From assembly GCA_958421275.1 (NCBI GenBank), contig CATZLI010000003.1, positions 1 to 64,000 of the forward strand: a DNA stretch of 64,000 nucleotides, read 5' to 3'. The stretch is from an uncultured Collinsella sp. GTDB lineage: Bacteria > Actinomycetota > Coriobacteriia > Coriobacteriales > Coriobacteriaceae. The notes under the pieces are model-generated. The model saw only the letters and a list, made by a program, of their open reading frames with translations, did no database searches and was not told the origin of the DNA. The translations under genes were made by a program, and so were the position numbers. The number at the start of each line of letters is the position of its first letter. The stretch's first letter is position 1. Shown piece by piece: positions 26,441 through 34,660 of this stretch.

Positions 26441-26554
26441 ATGAGCTGGAAACCGAGAAAATGCGTTATCGCCGGTCTCGTGACAACCGGTCCCGGCGGC
26501 GGCTTGTTTGCAACCGCAATGACATCGTACCGACTTTTCACTTGCATGTTCTGA
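26441..26554 (+). CDS. 37-aa small hydrophobic peptide (possible)
   Basis: ATG 26441 lies 7 nt after GAGGGG. The peptide is MSWKPRKCVIAGLVTTGPGG, then GLFATAMTSYRLFTCMF: a basic start and one hydrophobic helix with a GPGGG break. It ends 12 bp before the next gene. The opposite strand is also open here for 90 codons with an acidic tail (26296-26568), so the coding strand is not certain. Confidence 0.4.
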   Translation: MSWKPRKCVIAGLVTTGPGGGLFATAMTSYRLFTCMF

Positions 26555-26566
26555 AAGGCAGTTGCC

Positions 26567-26806
26567 ATGCTGTCGCAAAATCAATCAAGATACTTGGTCA
26601 CAATCGGCTTTGCCCTGCTTGCATTACTCTTTGCTAGCGACCTTTTGCTGAAACCGCCCAAGGAACTCGTTTTGCTTGCCATAGACTGCATTTCCGCCCT
26701 TTACTTTACGGCAACCCTATTCGTCGGACTAAAGGAGAGGAAAAAAGGCGCAGTCGCTGCATCTGCCGCAGGCGTGCTCATAGCCATTGCCTCATTCTTT
26801 ATCTGA
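26567..26806 (+). CDS. Small membrane protein, 79 aa
   Basis: Starts after AAAGGCAGTTGCC. Two or three hydrophobic helices (about residues 9-25, 35-55 and 62-78) separated by short basic loops (KPPKE, KERKKG). No family recognised. Probably co-transcribed with the 37-aa peptide. Confidence 0.6.
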   Translation: MLSQNQSRYLVTIGFALLALLFASDLLLKPPKELVLLAIDCISALYFTATLFVGLKERKKGAVAASAAGVLIAIASFFI

Positions 26807-26818
26807 CACATTGGTGAT

Positions 26819-27154
26819 CTAGGGGCGATATCGTAGGAATACGACCGGGAGATCCGGGGCCAGATTGCCCGGGTCGCCCGGTCGGCTCGCGCGACGGCGC
26901 GGCGGTTCCACAGAAAGCTCTCCGGACTTCACGCCGTTTCTGATCGCATTGTAGACAGCCATCTCGTCTTCGCAGTCGGCGAGCACGCGGTGTGCGTCGT
27001 CGTTTTGGATGTCCAGTAAATCTCGAAGGTCCTCCATGCACCAGCGTCCGAGATCTGGCCATGCGCGTTGCGCGAGCTGATAAGTGTCGATTGCGATGTT
27101 GTAGTTAAAGTCATGGCCAAAGCCGTCCCAGGCAGAACGGCTTTGTTTCCTTGA
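26819..27154 (-). pseudogene. 3'-5' exonuclease (DnaQ/RNase T type) remnant
   Basis: The minus-strand frame reads SAWDGFGHDFNYNIAIDTYQ and then LAQRAWPDLGRW...HRVLADCEDEMAVYNAIR. GHDFNYNIAIDT fits the ExoII region and HRVLADCED the ExoIII HxxxxD region of DEDDh exonucleases. The N-terminal part with the ExoI DxE motif is missing, and the frame opens right after a TAA with no start codon. The C-terminal tail is Arg/Pro-rich. The gene is therefore a truncated, inactive fragment. Confidence 0.65.
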
Positions 27155-27177
27155 TTATCAACTTCATCCGGACACTT

Positions 27178-27251
27178 CCCGCATTCATCCGTGTGTGTAC
27201 GGATGAATGCGGGGTTCAATACCCCGGCGGCCTGATCGGCAGACCGCCGGG
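27178..27251. repeat. Two inverted repeats downstream of the lipoprotein-like gene
   Basis: CCCGCATTCATCCGT and ACGGATGAATGCGGG (27178-27213) form a perfect 15-bp stem with a 6-nt GTGTGT loop. CCCGGCGG and CCGCCGGG (27223-27251) form a second hairpin. They follow the minus-strand gene ending at 27257 and probably act as its terminator, though T runs are weak. Confidence 0.6.
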
Positions 27252-27256
27252 AACTC

Positions 27257-27694
27257 TCACTCCTCGATAAAAGCCGGCACTCGGTTAGTCCTGCGCATCT
27301 TAAAATCGCCAGTCTCGTGGGAGACGTAGAGAATGCCGTCCATCCCATCTCGCGATGCATATGAAAGGTGAACAGAACCGCAATCCGCTCCATCATTGTC
27401 GAGAAGATCGAACGAATTCGGGTCGCTCGTTGCGGCCAAACGACCACTCAGACAAGAGCCATCATCATTACAGATTTGCCATTCCATGTCTTCGCCTGCA
27501 AGAATCGCCATAGACGGCCTGGTCGCGCCATCGTTGACATACATCCCGTCTATGCCAAACCCATTTTCAGCGCCATCGATGAACGACTGCTCGGACCTAT
27601 ACCTCGCAAATGATGCACATAGCACCATTGCAAGACAAAGTACAAAGCCAACAATCGCTATCTTTGCATAGCTCTTGCCTATCATGTCATTCAC
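27257..27694 (-). CDS. Membrane-anchored extracytoplasmic protein, 145 aa
   Basis: One N-terminal membrane helix (IAIVGFVLCLAMVLCASF, residues about 12-29) followed by an acidic soluble domain with three cysteines (QICNDDGSCLSG, ADCGSV). Orientation suggests the domain lies outside the cell. The start overlaps the stop of the ABC exporter gene by 8 bp, so the two are translated together and may function together. Family unknown to me. Confidence 0.7.
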   Translation of the reverse strand: MNDMIGKSYAKIAIVGFVLCLAMVLCASFARYRSEQSFIDGAENGFGIDGMYVNDGATRPSMAILAGEDMEWQICNDDGSCLSGRLAATSDPNSFDLLDNDGADCGSVHLSYASRDGMDGILYVSHETGDFKMRRTNRVPAFIEE

Positions 27695-29501
27695 CTCGCT
27701 CGTATGTATCGAGGTATTCCTGCTTGAGTGTTTGCGAGGACGACTCGATCTTTTCCACGAGCGTGCCGGCCTCGATGAAGTAGAACGAGTCGGTGAGGTC
27801 TGCCAGGTCGTCGAGTAGATGGCTTGAGATGAGCACGCTGCGGCCCCGTGTCACTTCGCTGCGCATCGCGTCGCAGGAGGTTTTTCGTTTTCCCGGATCG
27901 AGGCCGTTCAGCGGTTCATCGAGGATGAGGTACGGGCAATCGGTCGCTATCGCCATGGCAAGCTTTACCTGCTGCTTCATTCCTGTCGAGAGTTTACGGG
28001 CCGGCTTGTCGAGATATGGGGAGATTCCGAGGGAGTTGCAGAGCGAGTCGATGTCGGCGGCTGATTTCCACGCCTCCCTAACGAAAGAGAGGTGCTCGAG
28101 GGCCGATAGCGTGGGGTAGAGATCCGCGCTGCCCGAAGAGCTCAGATAGACGAGTTCTGCGAATTCGGCTGACCGACGTTGGCAGATTCCGTCTGCCACC
28201 AGGCTTCCCGAGCGGATGCGGGTGGGAAATTGGCCCGACAGCGCTTCAAGAAGGGTGGTTTTCCCCGAGCCGTTGGGAGCAACGAGGCCCGCCGCCGTCC
28301 CCGGGCCCAGGAAAAGCGACCCGATTGAAAGTACCGTCGTGCTCCCGTATCCCACGCTCGCGTCCAGAAGCTCGAGCCCATGGTGCTTTTTAGCGGGTCC
28401 AGCCTGTTTGGGCGAACGTGCCGCAACGGCGCCGACCGCAAAAAGGACCGCGACGTATATCAGTGCCACGGCAAGCATCGATGCGCTGCCTGAACCGGAG
28501 CCAATGAATTCCGTCGGGAAGCATCCCACGTAGCCCGTTGCCTCGATAGGCGAGAACACGGCCAGCGGCAGGAGCCCGAGCACGGCATTATGCTCCAGCG
28601 CCGAATCGGACAGTAACGGGAATGCCGGGGCCGCGACAAGCAGCGCGGAGGTAAGGGGGCCCGCGAGGACGCGCCTCGTTGCGGTCGATAGGACGGCGGA
28701 GCAAACGGATATCAAGGTTCCGCCCGCAAGCAGCGCGAGAAGCAGGGTCGTGAAGACGTCTCCCGCGGTCGTGGTGGCAAGCGCGCCGTCATGGAAGAAG
28801 GCGATCGGGTACCCAGTTTGCCCGAAGCCGTTTAGGGCCAAGGCGTAAATGCCCCCGGGTGCGAGGCCGGCGAGGAGCATCGCGGTCCCCGCGGCGATTA
28901 TCGAAAACACGGTTTGGATAAGGCGCCGGAATTTGGGCACGGGCGCCTTTGCCGCCAGGGTCCCGGGCCTTGTGGCGCCGAGCACGAGTATCGACGAGAG
29001 AAGGAAGGGGATGAAGGGAAGGAAAGACGGCGCCTGGGCAATGGCGTAAGGCAGGAAGGAAAGGAATGGCAGGTCGTTTGCGGAGGCCGGGATATCCGTG
29101 ATGCCGGAGCTGCTCAGGGCACGGCAATATGCGAGGTCTGCGTCATTGGTCTCTCGGTCTCCCACGATGGACCCGGATTGGAAGCCTTCGTCCATGAGCG
29201 CGTAGTAGCTCTCGGCAGAATCGAGAAAGGCGGCGTCGGTTTGAGCGGCGAGGGCGGCGTTCGCGTATCTTGCAAGCTCCGCGTCATTTTGCTGCTCTGG
29301 AGATAGGTCTGTGCCGCTGGCCTGGGGCGCGCGCGTATTGAATGCGTCGACGAAGCCCTGCATGCCCTGCTTCATGAAGAAGGGCCCGTAGATGGGTGAA
29401 TTGAACGCAATGGGGATGGAGAAGGCTGCAGCGAGAACGAGCGTAGAGATCCATACGGCCTTGTCTCTTAGGATTAGTTTGAGAAGAAGTCGACAGTACA
29501 T
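27687..29501 (-). CDS. ABC exporter with fused permease and ATPase
   Basis: 604 aa. The N-terminal ~390 residues contain one anchor helix, a large extracytoplasmic loop and about five to six further helices, the ABC-2-type permease layout (family not certain). The C-terminal ~220 residues are an ATPase: APNGSGKTT (Walker A), a degenerate signature LSTGMKQQ, YLILDEPLNGLD (Walker B) and the switch histidine in LISSHLLDD. Permease-first fusion in this class is unusual, since ABC-2 systems generally have separate subunits. LSTGMKQQ-type signatures are typical of drug and bacteriocin exporters or immunity pumps. It is followed by the 145-aa anchored protein and preceded by a 66-aa gene. Confidence 0.85.
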   Translation of the reverse strand: MYCRLLLKLILRDKAVWISTLVLAAAFSIPIAFNSPIYGPFFMKQGMQGFVDAFNTRAPQASGTDLSPEQQNDAELARYANAALAAQTDAAFLDSAESYYALMDEGFQSGSIVGDRETNDADLAYCRALSSSGITDIPASANDLPFLSFLPYAIAQAPSFLPFIPFLLSSILVLGATRPGTLAAKAPVPKFRRLIQTVFSIIAAGTAMLLAGLAPGGIYALALNGFGQTGYPIAFFHDGALATTTAGDVFTTLLLALLAGGTLISVCSAVLSTATRRVLAGPLTSALLVAAPAFPLLSDSALEHNAVLGLLPLAVFSPIEATGYVGCFPTEFIGSGSGSASMLAVALIYVAVLFAVGAVAARSPKQAGPAKKHHGLELLDASVGYGSTTVLSIGSLFLGPGTAAGLVAPNGSGKTTLLEALSGQFPTRIRSGSLVADGICQRRSAEFAELVYLSSSGSADLYPTLSALEHLSFVREAWKSAADIDSLCNSLGISPYLDKPARKLSTGMKQQVKLAMAIATDCPYLILDEPLNGLDPGKRKTSCDAMRSEVTRGRSVLISSHLLDDLADLTDSFYFIEAGTLVEKIESSSQTLKQEYLDTYERGE

Positions 29502-29641
29502 TTGGAAGCACCTACATTTCTCAAAGCATCGTTAGATTAATAATGACAGACCGGATGAAGATGCGTGCGACGGGGGCGAGGCGAATGGCTGAACGGTATC
29601 GATACGCGGGTTCAACGGTATTATATTGACCACATAGATTA

Positions 29642-29842
29642 TTAACTTGCTTGACTTGTAAACCTAGTCGTCCTGTCATCATATTCAACTTCGAAAAAAG
29701 GGGAATGAGGGCATCCCGATGCATCGAGTATTACTGGAACCCCGGCGATACGCTGAATGATTTGTGACGAATAGTCATGTCCATCAAGAAGGCTCGACGC
29801 TTCGGGCAGCTCGTCAATCGATATATCAATTCTTGGAGACAT
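29642..29842 (-). CDS. 66-aa hypothetical protein upstream of the exporter
   Basis: ATG 29842 lies 5 nt after TAGGA. The product begins MSPRIDISIDELPEASSLLD and is acidic, with one cysteine (ASGCPHSPFF). Its location 140 bp upstream of the exporter gene and its small size would fit a regulator, an immunity factor or a peptide precursor, but no leader-cleavage motif (GG or GA) is present and I assign no function. Confidence 0.5.
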   Translation of the reverse strand: MSPRIDISIDELPEASSLLDGHDYSSQIIQRIAGVPVILDASGCPHSPFFEVEYDDRTTRFTSQAS

Positions 29843-29947
29843 GTATTCCTACCATTTTTAAAGAAACAACGGCGGTAATCGCTATCGCGATTGCGCCAAT
29901 AATACCGAGCGCCATCTATTTATACTTGATTTAAGACGGAGTGGAAT

Positions 29948-30601
29948 GTGAGCGCACAAGGGGATGCGGAATCGATGAGAGTCTCAAAAAAAATTACTGC
30001 AGTGTTATCATCTTCCATCCTATCTATTCTTCCATTTCTGATTCTATGGGCGGCTTGGTCAGCCCTCCCTGATACAATTCCCGCTCATTGGAGTGGGGGT
30101 GTGGTTGATCGATGGGGTAATAAGCTTGAATTGCTGGTTGTTCCGCTGTTTTCTCTGATTGGTTCTATTGCAATTTCTGTGTACCTTATTGTTTCCACGC
30201 GGCGAAGAGAGTTCGCGGATTTCTCTGTTCGAATGCGACGGGACTTTGTTGCGTGCTATATTTCTAGCCTTCTTTTATCGACAACCTGCTCAGTGATAAT
30301 TGCCGTTTGGGTTCAGTTGATTCTTACGCAAAACACTACGGTTGATGGGGGGCTTGGACTATCGATCCTGTATTCCCTTCCCGGGCTATATGTGATCTTG
30401 TGCGCTTTGCCGCCTTTTTATGCGAGCGGCGAGAGCAAAAAGGCAGAGCGCCTGATAACAGTTCTTATTGGCGGCGCGGAGATTGTTCTTTGTGGAATAG
30501 TGCTTGAAGGTTTGGCTGCCTCTTATGCGATGATTGGACTGATGATTCTGTTCTGTGCGTTTGAGATTGTGTCACAGGTAAGGGATAGCCGGTCCTTATG
30601 A
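29948..30601 (+). CDS. DUF1648/SdpI-like membrane protein
   Basis: 217 aa from GTG 29948 (ATG 29975 possible). LPDTIPAHWSGGVVDRWGNK after the first helix is the DUF1648 signature, found in SdpI-type immunity proteins and related membrane proteins. Five to six hydrophobic segments follow. In Bacillus SdpI both protects from the SdpC toxin and sequesters its repressor; here no sdpC or sdpR homologue is visible, so an immunity role is only suggested by the exporter next door. The gene is divergent from the 66-aa gene and the exporter. It is AT-richer than the chromosome. Confidence 0.75.
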   Translation: MSAQGDAESMRVSKKITAVLSSSILSILPFLILWAAWSALPDTIPAHWSGGVVDRWGNKLELLVVPLFSLIGSIAISVYLIVSTRRREFADFSVRMRRDFVACYISSLLLSTTCSVIIAVWVQLILTQNTTVDGGLGLSILYSLPGLYVILCALPPFYASGESKKAERLITVLIGGAEIVLCGIVLEGLAASYAMIGLMILFCAFEIVSQVRDSRSL

Positions 30602-31080
30602 GTTGAATTACGCGCGTGCGGATATAAAGGTTGGCATGTTAAGCTGGTCGTTTTCTCGTTCTGGGACATTTGCAGTAGGATGAGTGGGACTAGGCGCGCT
30701 GCGGTGTGATGGTGACGGTTGAGACTTGTATCGCTGCAAATCCGCTGATGCACATTTTGCTATTGGGCTTGAAGGTGGGACCGACAGGCCTTTGTTTGGG
30801 ATGTTCTGGTCGTCCAACGCGTGTTGCACGGCTTTATATTGTTACGCTCGTTCGGCGCTTCGTTGGAGCATTTCCGGGTTTGTCGGCATCATAACTTGGA
30901 CAAGTGACACGCTTGCCGGGACGGTTGTAACGCCGCGCCGGTTCCGTGTGCTCCTTCGTTGTTGGCCTGTCCAGCCGGGGGCGGATTCGGCCTCATGTTG
31001 TGGCGCACGGCCTTCAGGGGCTTCCCCTGGCGAGTTATGTTCGTCCGTATGGGTAAGGGTCGGGTTGAGCTGACAATCCC
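30602..31080. other. Spacer without a convincing gene
   Basis: Frames are open on the plus strand (30726-31073) and on the minus strand, but they show no recognisable motif and no good ribosome-binding site. Composition changes from AT-rich to GC-rich near 30900, suggesting a junction of DNA of different origin. Confidence 0.4.
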
Positions 31081-31590
31081 GTGTCGGAAGGGGCTTGGAC
31101 CATGCGCGCGATGAGAGAGATTGAGTGGCTGGACGGCCGTGTGACGAAGGTGCCGGAGCTCGCCCTGGGCGATGCGTTCGGCGAGAGCGTCCAGGCGGAG
31201 CTCGATTTCGGGTTCGACGATGTGTTGGAGGGCCTTTGGGTCGAGGTGCGCCATCATGAGCCGGATGAGGACTCGGACGGCGACCCGCGCGGGAGGGGCT
31301 GCGCACTGTATGCGGACTGCCGGTACAGCCTGGTCGAACCGTCGGACCTCGACCGTGTCTTCTGCATCCTTTACGAGGGACAGCCGAGGGTCTGCCGCGT
31401 CGCGGGGGAGCTCGTGAACCTTTCGCGGGCCTGCGCGTTGCCCTGCCTCATGCTCGGATCTCCCTACCCGCCAGGCGCCCTCGAGGCCCTGGCCGCGTGC
31501 GCTCGATACCTCTGCGGTCCGGCTTTCACATCCGACCTCGCCGCCCGCGCCCGCGGCGCGGGGGAGCTAGGGCCCCCGTGTCGGCGGTGA
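31081..31590 (+). CDS. Hypothetical protein, about 160 aa
   Basis: GTG 31081 or, more likely, ATG 31102 (MRAMREIEWLDGRVTKVPEL). The protein is acidic and soluble, with HHEPDEDSDGDP and several cysteines (GCALYADCRYS, RACALPCLML). It is very GC-rich and has codon use like the chromosome, unlike its AT-rich neighbours. No family recognised. DUF-type proteins of this look are common on actinobacterial islands. Confidence 0.55.
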   Translation: MSEGAWTMRAMREIEWLDGRVTKVPELALGDAFGESVQAELDFGFDDVLEGLWVEVRHHEPDEDSDGDPRGRGCALYADCRYSLVEPSDLDRVFCILYEGQPRVCRVAGELVNLSRACALPCLMLGSPYPPGALEALAACARYLCGPAFTSDLAARARGAGELGPPCRR

Positions 31591-31914
31591 ACGCGGCCGC
31601 TGCGTGGGAATTCGGGATGGGGGCGGGTTCCGAAACGCCTGCGGAGGGGAGAACCCCGTTGGGCGGGGACATTCGTGATGCTTGATATCGCATCGCAGTA
31701 TGGAAGCACGGATCATCTTCGCGATGGTCCGACCGGTTGATGGGCTAGGACGCGCATTCAGCAGGGAAGGGGATGGCTTTTAATGCCGCTTTTGGCTTAT
31801 GCGTGCCGCGCTCCGCGTATGGCCATCCTGCGGTGCTAAAGCATTCTTGAAGTCTGCTAAGTGAATTCGTTTTAATCGCGCACGTGACCGTTTGCCCATG
31901 TCGCATAACAGGAT
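31591..31914. other. Spacer, nothing recognised
   Basis: No gene, RNA or strong hairpin stands out in these 324 bases. Confidence 0.4.
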
Positions 31915-31986
31915 TCAGTGTTGATTGCCCGTGTGATGACAGTGCGAGTTTCGGGGGGTGTGGCGTGCCTCTTCAAGGGTTCTCAT
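31915..31986 (-). pseudogene. Truncated gene downstream of the MNT protein (23 codons)
   Basis: TAAGGAGAGGTAGGCC gives a strong ribosome-binding site before ATG 31986, but the frame (MRTLEEARHTPRNSHCHHTG) stops after 23 codons. A HEPN-type toxin gene is expected in this position after an MNT antitoxin. The strong initiation signal without a gene body suggests the partner was lost, but identity as a HEPN fragment cannot be shown. Confidence 0.4.
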
Positions 31987-31999
31987 GGCCTACCTCTCC

Positions 32000-32338
32000 T
32001 TAATCCCTCCTGTAGATAAGACGTCCCTCTCTTTTCAGGTTCTCGATGAAACTGCTCGTGGCCCCACGGAGTGTCGTCAGCATGTCCACGTCCCGCCCGA
32101 GCTCCTCGGCCAGGGTGAGGCCGATTCCGATAATCTCGAAGGCGTCCTTGCCGTCGACCTGGAGAAGCAGGTCGACGTCGGATGAGTCCTTCTGCTCGCC
32201 GCGGACGAACGAGCCGAACATGCCGGCTTGTCTCACCGATGGGTGGGAGCCGAGTACCCGGCGGATAATCTCCTTGGCTTCGGCGTAGTCCTGGACGGGA
32301 TCTGCCGGATTATCGCAATCCTCGACGAGATATTTCAA
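32000..32338 (-). CDS. MNT-type nucleotidyltransferase (MntA-like antitoxin)
   Basis: 112 aa from TTG 32338, 6 nt after AGAAGGTG. GMFGSFVRGEQKDSSDVDLLL carries the GSxxRG and DxD (here S-D-V-D) catalytic motifs of minimal nucleotidyltransferases. In HEPN/MNT type VII toxin-antitoxin pairs this protein adds AMP to the HEPN RNase and so neutralises it. RDVDMLTTLRG and the C-terminal helix fit the family. No intact HEPN gene lies beside it (see 31915-31986 and 32395-32619), so it seems orphaned. Confidence 0.85.
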   Translation of the reverse strand: MKYLVEDCDNPADPVQDYAEAKEIIRRVLGSHPSVRQAGMFGSFVRGEQKDSSDVDLLLQVDGKDAFEIIGIGLTLAEELGRDVDMLTTLRGATSSFIENLKREGRLIYRRD

Positions 32339-32394
32339 AGCGGCACCTTCTTAAACGGTGAACGTGACAGCAGCCTTCCCTGAATTCTATAAAA

Positions 32395-32619
32395 TCACGG
32401 CCTGACGTGGGCGGCGAATTGGCGGAGTTCCTCGTCGTCCAGATCGTCGAAGTACGACAACTCTGCCAACACGGCCCTCTGCTCCATCAGGTACCTGCCG
32501 CTCGAAGACTTGCGAATCGTCTGCAAGATGACCTCGGGGGCGAGGGCTGGAAAATCCACGCCCTCGGGAGCGGCCGAAGAGATGGATTCACCTGCCCCTC
32601 CCATGTATTGGGACCTCAT
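32395..32619 (-). CDS. Small hypothetical protein upstream of MNT gene
   Basis: 74 aa, beginning MRSQYMGGAGESISSAAPEG. The second half (EVILQTIRKSSSGRYLMEQR, then AVLAELSYFDDLDDEELRQF) is helical and charged. It lacks the Rx4-6H motif of HEPN toxins, so it is not the expected partner. ATG positions 32619 and 32604 are both possible. It lies 56 bp upstream of the MNT gene and may be in its operon. Confidence 0.5.
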   Translation of the reverse strand: MRSQYMGGAGESISSAAPEGVDFPALAPEVILQTIRKSSSGRYLMEQRAVLAELSYFDDLDDEELRQFAAHVRP

Positions 32620-32690
32620 TCAGGGCATCGGCTGCATCCGGCCTTTCGCATTCGCCCGGCCGACGGGCTTCCCGTCTATGGCAAGACGAT

Positions 32691-32710
32691 TGCACTTATA
32701 TATAAGTGCA
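32691..32710. repeat. Perfect 20-bp palindrome
   Basis: TGCACTTATATATAAGTGCA is fully symmetric. It lies 26 bp before the octamer array. It is a candidate protein-binding site (for example for an HTH dimer) or part of a mobilisation/replication region. Confidence 0.8.
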
Positions 32711-32736
32711 TTCCCGGATTGGGAATTTGTTTCAGC

Positions 32737-32808
32737 CTACGCCGCTACGCAGCTACATCCGCAGCGCACTACACCGCTACACGGCTACACGCCTACGGGG
32801 CTACACGC
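32737..32808 (+). repeat. Tandem array of nine octamers
   Basis: Exact 8-nt period: CTACGCCG, CTACGCAG, CTACATCC, GCAGCGCA, CTACACCG, CTACACGG, CTACACGC, CTACGGGG, CTACACGC. Eight of nine units start CTAC. The array is not inside a convincing gene. It could be a simple-sequence repeat, iterons or a binding array. Confidence 0.85.
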
Positions 32809-33016
32809 CGCGCCCAACCGAACGGCGGGAGGGCCGCCCATGGGCGCCCTCGGGCCATGCTCCAATTTTTGAGAGAGGTGCCGTCGGGGCCTCCCGAAAG
32901 CCGTCTGCATCTGCAGGCCTTTATTCGAAATCGGGCGGCGCGGCTGAAAATCCCCGGCCTGAACCGCGAGGCCTCACCTGCATTCCCGCTGACTCTTTGC
33001 GTAAACATAAATAGAA
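32809..33016. other. Spacer before the integrase gene, no gene seen
   Basis: GC-rich at first (GGCGGGAGGGCCGCCCATGGGCGCCC) then AT-richer. No gene with a good start is visible. Confidence 0.4.
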
Positions 33017-33052
33017 GGGCACGGGCGTCCGCGTTCGCGGAAACCCGTGCCG
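33017..33052 (-). terminator. Terminator of the integrase gene
   Basis: GGCACGGG and CCCGTGCC (33017-33051) enclose a second inner stem (TCCGCG/CGCGGA). On the minus strand the hairpin is followed by CTTCTATTTATG. It lies about 100 bp after the integrase stop. Confidence 0.6.
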
Positions 33053-33150
33053 CATTTGCGTCAACGAGAGGACCGGGTAGAATCTATCTAAACGCTATTC
33101 CACATTCCCGTACTTGCACTACGGATTTGGGAAAGCGCATGTCTCAGCCT

Positions 33151-34641
33151 CTACTCGACCACGGTCGCCTCGGTCGGGATGGCCCCCAGCACTGCCGCGT
33201 ACTCGGTGGGGTAGAGGCGGCTTATCGTCTGGACGTCGCGGATGAGGACGTTGCGGTCGTCGGGCTCGGTGATGCCGTAGCCGAAGGCCTCGAGCGTCTC
33301 GATCGCCTCGCGGATCTTCTGCTGGAACATGGGGCCGGGGTCCACCCTCAGTCCGAGGTAGCCGCGCCACAGGCTCGGCGACACGCGCAGCATGTTCTGG
33401 ATCTTGGACATCGGCTCGATGTCGGCGTAGACGTTGAGCGTGACCATGGCGTCCTTGTGGCCGAGAATCGACTGCAGCGCCTTGATGTCGCCGCCGTGGC
33501 GGATCCACTGCGTCGCGAACGTGTGGCGCAGGCCGTGGAACGTGATCAGCTCGTCGTTGGTGCCCATGAGGCCGTTGGTCTCCGAGAAAGTCTTGAACGC
33601 CCTGCGGATGTAGCTGGTGGTGGCGAAGGAGCCGTCCGGCCGCGACACGACGTAGCTGTCCGCGAGGTCGCGCGTGCCGAGGGTCGACGCCTCCCGGAGC
33701 CTCTGCGAATCGATCTCGTGAATCTCCTTCAGGAAGGGGAGCAGGCCCACCGGGTCGATGGGGATCGTCCTCAGGTCGTGGTTCTTGGTGTCCTTGATGA
33801 AGGAGCCCCTGTCCTTGACGTAGGCCACCGAGTGCCTGACCGTGATGAGCCCCGACTCGAAGTCGACGTCGCACCACCGCAGGCCGCAGACCTCGCCGAT
33901 GCGCATCCCGGTGTGCAGGGCGAGCACGACCGCCCGCCTGAAGGTCGAGTCCGGCATCATCGAGGTCACGGAGTTGAGCTTCGGCACGAGGTCGGAGCGA
34001 AGCGCGTTCCTGGGCCTGGCGATGACCCTGGGCGCGAGGGCGCCGTCGAACGGGTTCCTCCCGATCGTGTCGTTGCTGCGCTTCAGCAGGACGGCGTAGA
34101 GCCGCTTGCCGAGCTTGAATGACTTGTTGAGCGTGTCGGGCGCCGTGCCCAGGGCGATCCTGCGCCTCGACCACGCGTTGACGTCGTCGGTCGTCACCTC
34201 GTTCACGGGGACCAGACCCAGCTCGTCGCGCTCGATGTGCAGGGCGCTGTAGTGGTAGTCGTCGCGGGTCGTCGGGGTGATCCTGTTCATCTCCAGGCAG
34301 AAGGCGATGAACTTCTCGAGCGCCTCGGAGAGCGGCAGCGCGGCGTAGTCGTCCCGCTTCTTGGCGGGAAGCCCGGTGCCGACAGCGGCCCTCGCCTCCT
34401 CCGCCTCGGCGAGCTCGAGCTCGATCTCCGACCTGAATTCCGAGAGGAAGCGCATCGCCGCCGCCTTTCCCCTCGTGCTCTGCTTCAGGCAGGGCACGCC
34501 GGTGTTCCTGGTCCTCTGGACCTTCTTCCCGGTCACCTCGTCGGCCACCGTCACGACGGCCTGCCATTTACCCTTGTTCTTCCTCACGCCGCCGGGTCCG
34601 CATACGCGTAAGGTTTTATTGCTGCATTTCTCGTTTTGCAT
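33151..34641 (-). CDS. int: Tyrosine recombinase/integrase of the island
   Basis: 496 aa. An N-terminal arm-binding region (KNKGKWQAVVTVADEVTGKK) and a core-binding SAM-like domain (LSEALEKFIAFCLEMNRITP...) precede the catalytic domain. Catalytic residues: Arg in HTGMRIGEVCGLRW, Lys in TKNHDLRTIPI, HGLRHTF, His in GHKDAMVTLNVY with the Tyr nucleophile. A C-terminal extension of about 90 residues follows. ATG 34641 has TAGGAGC upstream. The gene ends near attR, with its 5' end 250 bp from the attachment core; it would cut within the tRNA-Pro 3' repeat to insert or excise the island. Confidence 0.96.
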   Translation of the reverse strand: MQNEKCSNKTLRVCGPGGVRKNKGKWQAVVTVADEVTGKKVQRTRNTGVPCLKQSTRGKAAAMRFLSEFRSEIELELAEAEEARAAVGTGLPAKKRDDYAALPLSEALEKFIAFCLEMNRITPTTRDDYHYSALHIERDELGLVPVNEVTTDDVNAWSRRRIALGTAPDTLNKSFKLGKRLYAVLLKRSNDTIGRNPFDGALAPRVIARPRNALRSDLVPKLNSVTSMMPDSTFRRAVVLALHTGMRIGEVCGLRWCDVDFESGLITVRHSVAYVKDRGSFIKDTKNHDLRTIPIDPVGLLPFLKEIHEIDSQRLREASTLGTRDLADSYVVSRPDGSFATTSYIRRAFKTFSETNGLMGTNDELITFHGLRHTFATQWIRHGGDIKALQSILGHKDAMVTLNVYADIEPMSKIQNMLRVSPSLWRGYLGLRVDPGPMFQQKIREAIETLEAFGYGITEPDDRNVLIRDVQTISRLYPTEYAAVLGAIPTEATVVE

Positions 34642-34660
34642 GTCTGCTCCTAAATCCGCA

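Noticed and set aside
26296..26568. Minus-strand open frame of 90 codons with an acidic tail
   Set aside because: No ribosome-binding site and it overlaps a plus-strand peptide with one. Left unassigned, since the acidic tail could still be real.
32737..32808. Octamer array considered as a CRISPR array
   Set aside because: Unit length is 8 nt with no spacers and no cas genes, so it is a simple tandem repeat.
32407..34122. Long plus-strand open frame of about 570 codons opposite the integrase
   Set aside because: It is an antisense shadow in high-GC DNA. It has no recognisable domain, while the minus strand carries the full integrase motifs.
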